In this document: positions 39,420 through 40,016 of the stretch, piece after piece
Layout: the number at the start of each line of letters is the position of its first letter
Numbering within the stretch: the first letter of the stretch is position 1
Assembly (NCBI GenBank): GCA_028282935.1
Contig: JANQGU010000085.1
Span: forward strand, 1-40,016
Source of the DNA: Kiloniellales bacterium
Lineage (GTDB): Bacteria > Pseudomonadota > Alphaproteobacteria > Kiloniellales > JAKSBE01
DNA length: 40,016 nucleotides
Direction: 5' to 3'
Position numbers and translations under genes: made by a program
The notes under the pieces: model-generated
Told to the model about the DNA's origin: nothing
The model's database searches: none
The model's input: only the letters and a program-made list of their open reading frames with translations

Positions 39420-40016
39420 TCACACGGTGCCCTTCCGTACCTCCACGAATCGGACACCTCCGTAGTCGAATGCGACAACGAAGGTTTCGTCCAACCTACG
39501 CCCCGGCCCCCTCCGGAGCGCCAGCTTGAGAAGGAAGTGGTCACCGCGGGTCCCCACGACCTCGTGAGAGACGATGCGCAGCGTTTGCCCGGACGTGTCG
39601 CCGTTCGCGTGCTTCCAGAACACGTTTACCCGGTACCTGAACTCCCTATTGTTGTCCTCGATCCAGCGGAGCAGGTCGTCGACGGTGGGCTTCGGCTCTT
39701 CATCGCAGTTGCGCGGGGCCCATTTGGCCGCTAGGAGCCCGGCTCTGGTGACCTCTTCGGCATCCAATCCGGAAATCGTCCGGTCAAGGTTTGCAGACAG
39801 AATGCGGGAGTTGTCCTGGTCCAACTCCTGAGTGGCACTTATTATCATGTACCATTTAAGTGATTGGACGAGGTCTTTGTCCGTGCCGACACCTGACTCG
39901 TAGCCGGCCGCCACGCTCCACTGAGACCGCCAGTCCCCGCATTCGGCGTCGTGCAGGTCCTCGGTAAACTGAAGCACCAGGTCCTGTTCTGGGCCGCGCT
40001 TGATGCCCCTGGCGGC
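39420..40016 (-). CDS. Sel1-repeat protein, N-terminus beyond window
   Basis: The frame is open to the window edge on the minus strand (visible upstream residues AARGIKRGPEQDLVLQF), so the track start GTG 39977 is probably internal and the gene is partial. Residues from WSVAAGYESGVGTDKDLVQSLKWYMIISA match a Sel1/TPR-like unit, and LDAEEVTRAGLLAAKWAP is the usual end of a Sel1 array. A C-terminal domain of about 90 residues follows (VDDLLRWIEDNNREFRYRVNVFW to VAFDYGGVRFVEV), which I do not recognise. Sel1 proteins mediate protein contacts; function unknown. It lies inside the putative dusA element. Confidence 0.7.
   Translation of the reverse strand, partial: AARGIKRGPEQDLVLQFTEDLHDAECGDWRSQWSVAAGYESGVGTDKDLVQSLKWYMIISATQELDQDNSRILSANLDRTISGLDAEEVTRAGLLAAKWAPRNCDEEPKPTVDDLLRWIEDNNREFRYRVNVFWKHANGDTSGQTLRIVSHEVVGTRGDHFLLKLALRRGPGRRLDETFVVAFDYGGVRFVEVRKGTV

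Noticed and set aside
1-40016. tRNA, rRNA, CRISPR arrays, complete insertion sequences
   Set aside because: I looked for these on both strands and saw no cloverleaf-like tRNA 3' ends, no rRNA, no regularly spaced repeats and no transposase. The only mobile-element trace is the dusA integrase remnant. A covariance-model scan would be needed to exclude small RNAs.

Overview
The window is very GC-rich DNA with dense, overlapping genes, TGATG/ATGA stop-start junctions and GTG/TTG starts. The gene content (ECF sigma factor RpoE with ChrR, DgcN-DgcA, DUF1365/cyclopropane-synthase lipid genes, PotABCD) suggests a free-living, probably marine or saline alphaproteobacterium, perhaps in or near Rhodospirillales. 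That placement is inferred from gene content alone; there is no rRNA in the window.

Layout. (1) 1-4086, plus strand: a cut-off AAA+ ATPase, two related TPR proteins with C-terminal membrane segments, a small four-helix membrane protein and a SAM methyltransferase. (2) 4124-7335, minus: a cation:Ca2+/Na+ antiporter, then dgcN-dgcA for D-glutamate catabolism. (3) 7608-10798, plus: a cytoplasmic gamma-glutamyltransferase-family enzyme and a MATE exporter. (4) 10796-19654: a two-armed lipid/oxidative-stress module under RpoE-ChrR. The plus arm is DUF6134, SDR, NTF2-like. The minus arm is FAD oxidoreductase, DUF1365, cyclopropane-synthase-like methylase, GPH-type transporter and a DUF3833 lipoprotein. 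The rpoE-chrR pair reads away from it. Three promoter-like sites TGATCC-N18-TA precede the plus arm, the minus arm and rpoE.

(5) 19669-24991, minus: a polyamine ABC transporter (potD, potB, potC, potA) with a UNCG-capped hairpin after potD, and an SDR/epimerase. (6) 25286-27506, plus: a tartrate/D-malate-type dehydrogenase and a DUF3179 protein. (7) 27571-34954: an aerobactin-type siderophore locus, with a divergent ShiF-like MFS exporter and iucA-B-C-D in the classical order. It is controlled from a short intergenic region holding a perfect Fur-type palindrome inside a sigma70-like promoter. No TonB-dependent receptor is in the window. (8) 34980-36513, minus: a small secreted protein and dusA.

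(9) 36476-40016: a remnant of a dusA-targeting integrated element. It has AT-rich DNA that now supplies the 5' end of dusA, a tyrosine integrase truncated before its catalytic domain, a hipBA toxin-antitoxin pair, about 750 bp without a convincing gene, and a Sel1-repeat protein running off the right edge.

Most lines of the ORF track are antisense or shifted-frame shadows of these genes. The candidates for less-described biology are the RpoE/ChrR lipid module with its three matching promoters, the AAA+/TPR membrane cluster, and the dusA element scar.
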